DNA of 6,621 nt from Candidatus Aminicenantes bacterium UBA4085 (lineage in GTDB: Bacteria > Acidobacteriota > Aminicenantia > Aminicenantales > UBA4085), in assembly GCA_002383325.1 (NCBI GenBank), contig DFYJ01000038.1:1-6621 (forward strand), read 5' to 3'. The notes under the pieces were generated by a model that made no database searches, was not told the origin of the DNA, and worked only from the letters and a program-made list of their open reading frames with translations. The stretch's first letter is position 1. Each line of letters begins with the position of its first letter. The position numbers were made by a program, and so were the translations under genes. Below are positions 4,999 to 6,621 of this stretch, piece after piece.

Positions 4999-6327
4999 TT
5001 GAAAATTTCGACTAATCAAGCAGTCGCTTATGTGCGAGTGTCAACCCGACCACAGGAGGAAAAATTCTCTCCTGACATCCAGAGAAAGGCCATCAAGGAC
5101 TACGCTGATAGACTCGGCCTGAATATCGTTAAGACCTTTGAGGAATCCAGAAGCGGCTGGCGGCTAAAGGCAAGGGTTGATTTCTACGAGATGTTAGATT
5201 TCATTAAAGAACAAAAAATTCGAAACGTCATCTACTATCTCACGAGCCGGATAAGCCGGAATATCGAAGACTGGCAGGATCTGAAGAAGGCCTCTACCGT
5301 TCTTCACAACGTAAGCAGAGGGGTTTCCTTCGACCTCAACAACAAACTTGACTGGAGGAGTTTTATTGAAGAAGAAAGAGAGCTAGTGGAGGCGAAAAGA
5401 TTTTCTTATCAGAACTCCGAATCCGCCTCGCAGGGAATGAAAGCGTCCGCCGAGCGCGGTGATTATCCTGGTTCAATACCATTAGGATATTTAGCTCAAT
5501 ATAACCGGAACAGAAAGCGAATAATCGTCATTGATCCGAAAGCTGGGCCGCTTGTAAAGAAACTTTTTGCCCTCTACGGAAGCGGCGAATATAACCTCCG
5601 TCAAATCACCAGAAAGATGCGCGACCTTGGCCTGAGGACTTCTAAGAAAGACAATCCGGTTATCTTACCTAGCATTTTTGCCATTCTTCATAATTCATTC
5701 TACTATGGTCTTTTCCGCTGGGCGGGACGATTGTACCAAGGCAACTATGATCCCTTAATCTCTAAAAGCCTCTTTGATGAAGTCCAACAGGTTTTAACGG
5801 GAAAAACAAATCACTCAGGAAAGCATGGCAAGGATTTTAAGTATAAGGGCTTCCTGAAATGTGGCGTTTGTGGACACGCCATAGTGGGTGAAGAGAAGGT
5901 CAAAAAGTTTAAAAAGACCGGCGAAAAAAGATATGTTTATTACCATTGCGCTCAGAGCAAGGATAAATGTAAGCACTCAACCTATACCGAAGCCGAGATG
6001 GACAATTTTTTTGAACTCGCCATAAGCGATCTTTGGTGGACGGAAGAGGCCTACGAACAAGTCCGAAAGAACCTCGACTTGGATTATCATTCCCAAGAGG
6101 AAATAGCCAAAGAGGAATTGTCTGCCCTAAAAAAGGAGCTTGCCGAAGTAGCGGCGAAGATCAACAGGGGTCTGGATCTTCTCCTCAGCGGGAAAATCAG
6201 CCCGGATCTTCTGAACGATAAGCACAATGCCCTAAAAATTCGGCAGGCCGAAATCGAAGGTCGGATGGGAGAGGAGAATTGGCGCAGGCAAAGGCTCAAA
6301 AAATCGAAAATATCTTCGATTCACTAG
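4999..6327 (+). CDS. Large serine recombinase, C-terminus out of frame
   Basis: A 442-residue protein with a TTG start, chosen for AGGGG at 4987-4991 seven nt upstream. Residues 1-145 form the resolvase-type catalytic domain with YVRVST (11-16): S15 is the nucleophile and R13 a catalytic arginine; SRISRN (83-88) matches the usual DRLSRN with D replaced by S. Residues 160-265 fit the recombinase domain (PLGYLAQY, HNSFYYG). A zinc ribbon follows with C288, C291, C317 and C324, then a coiled coil (about 365-430). Such enzymes integrate or excise phages and transposons through a 5'-phosphoserine link. The frame ends in an unrelated tail (KSKISSIH) just after six A's, while the expected C-terminal sequence continues in another frame. 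Either the gene is inactivated, the sequence has an indel error, or -1 slippage occurs. Confidence 0.88.
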   Translation: MKISTNQAVAYVRVSTRPQEEKFSPDIQRKAIKDYADRLGLNIVKTFEESRSGWRLKARVDFYEMLDFIKEQKIRNVIYYLTSRISRNIEDWQDLKKASTVLHNVSRGVSFDLNNKLDWRSFIEEERELVEAKRFSYQNSESASQGMKASAERGDYPGSIPLGYLAQYNRNRKRIIVIDPKAGPLVKKLFALYGSGEYNLRQITRKMRDLGLRTSKKDNPVILPSIFAILHNSFYYGLFRWAGRLYQGNYDPLISKSLFDEVQQVLTGKTNHSGKHGKDFKYKGFLKCGVCGHAIVGEEKVKKFKKTGEKRYVYYHCAQSKDKCKHSTYTEAEMDNFFELAISDLWWTEEAYEQVRKNLDLDYHSQEEIAKEELSALKKELAEVAAKINRGLDLLLSGKISPDLLNDKHNALKIRQAEIEGRMGEENWRRQRLKKSKISSIH

Positions 6328-6620
6328 TACTAACTAACGACTTGAAAACAAAATATTTACAAGCTTCTTCAGAGATTCGTAATAAACTGGCTAAATTAAT
6401 GTATATAACTGTTTTTGTCTATCCAAGAAAAAGTCGAATGTCTGATAAAGAAACCCGTCAGCCTTTGTATTTTATATGGAATGAGCCGTTTGCATCAATA
6501 TTCGGCGATACGATCGCCTTTGCAGAAGGCCAAGAGGATGAGGAGGAGCTGGCAATTTGGGATGAAATGATAGAAGAGCGCGCCCGGCAAGACTCGAACT
6601 TGCGACCTTCTGATTCGTAG
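6300..6620 (+). pseudogene. Out-of-frame C-terminal end of the serine recombinase
   Basis: In the -1 frame relative to the recombinase, translation resumes as KIENIFDSLVLTNDLKTKYL, then IRNKLAKLMYITVFVYPR and YFIWNEPFASIF. This fits the usual end of large serine recombinases (helical segment, then a short strand region with a 'Pf' motif). It has no ribosome site of its own and joins smoothly to the upstream frame at the A6 run (6298-6303), so it is not a separate gene. The last residues, RQDSNLRPSDS, are the antisense reading of the tRNA; the stop at 6618-6620 lies inside the tRNA. Confidence 0.7.
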
Positions 6621-6621
6621 T
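6579..6621 (-). tRNA. tRNA-Arg(ACG), 3' part, cut by the window edge
   Basis: On the minus strand the sequence gives the anticodon loop CTACGAA (anticodon ACG, 6614-6620), stem half TCAGA, variable loop AGGTC, T-arm GCAAG-TTCGAGT-CTTGC, 3' acceptor strand CGGGCGC and discriminator G at 6579. The 5' half lies beyond the right edge. No CCA is encoded. The 3' end faces the recombinases, as expected when an element integrates into a tRNA gene and restores it. Confidence 0.9.

Larger units (their letters stand above)
4088..6578 (+). mobile_element. Recombinase module at the tRNA-proximal end of an integrated element
   Basis: A tyrosine recombinase and a large serine recombinase lie in tandem and end next to the 3' end of a tRNA-Arg gene, a classic integration target. 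Defence-type cargo lies further left. The far end of the element is not identifiable here: no second copy of the tRNA 3' end was found in the window, so the left boundary given is only that of the recombinase module. Confidence 0.5.

Noticed and set aside
6279..6620. Separate small gene of 113 codons after the serine recombinase
   Set aside because: There is no ribosome site, its content fits the end of a large serine recombinase, and its last residues (RQDSNLRPSDS) are the antisense reading of a tRNA.
1..6621. CRISPR array or insertion sequence with terminal inverted repeats
   Set aside because: No regularly spaced short repeats and no transposase flanked by terminal inverted repeats were found.

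Overview
The window is bacterial accessory DNA: the end of what looks like a mobile, defence-loaded region that abuts a tRNA-Arg gene. Strong Shine-Dalgarno sequences (a perfect AAGGAGGT at 2213-2220), TTG starts with good ribosome sites, sigma-70-like promoters and a bacterial tRNA place it in Bacteria. The tRNA does not encode its CCA end, which argues against Gammaproteobacteria. I cannot name the organism. Base composition is patchy: GC-moderate restriction-type genes and recombinases surround clearly AT-rich cargo genes.

Layout from left to right. (1) 1-1691: a two-gene unit with ATGA overlap. It holds the end of an EcoRI-type adenine methyltransferase and a DUF262-HNH nuclease-like protein, probably a DNA modification/restriction pair. 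(2) 1692-1969: no intact gene; an imperfect inverted repeat that resembles a decayed integron attC site. (3) 1970-2379: the first copy of a ~410-bp direct repeat with promoter, hairpin-rich leader, Shine-Dalgarno and exactly the first 51 codons of a tyrosine recombinase. (4) 2380-3771: cargo. A zinc metallopeptidase reads in frame from the 51 recombinase codons, followed by a HEPN-family (TIGR02391/Ymh-like) protein with a winged-helix-like N-terminus. (5) 3838-4025: a frameshifted remnant of the N-terminal part of another integrase. (6) 4088-4925: the second copy of the repeat, continuing here into a complete 192-residue tyrosine recombinase with all catalytic residues. (7) 4999-6327: a large serine recombinase whose C-terminal end continues in another frame after an A6 run, so it is frameshifted or slips. 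(8) 6579-6621: the 3' part of tRNA-Arg(ACG) on the minus strand, with its 3' end facing the element.

Most interesting is the repeated 'promoter + leader + 51 integrase codons' module. In one copy it leads into the integrase and in the other into an unrelated metallopeptidase, with the reading frame kept across the junction. The 51 codons of the two copies differ mainly at synonymous sites, so they come from two integrases that diverged under selection and not from a fresh duplication. I infer that the recombination point lies inside the integrase gene near codon 51. Either successive insertions there displace the integrase 3' part and place new cargo under the integrase promoter and start, or copy 1 is the split int-N end of an integrated element, as in SSV-type integrases. 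Both are inferences; a search for the same 51 codons joined to different cargo in other genomes would be decisive.
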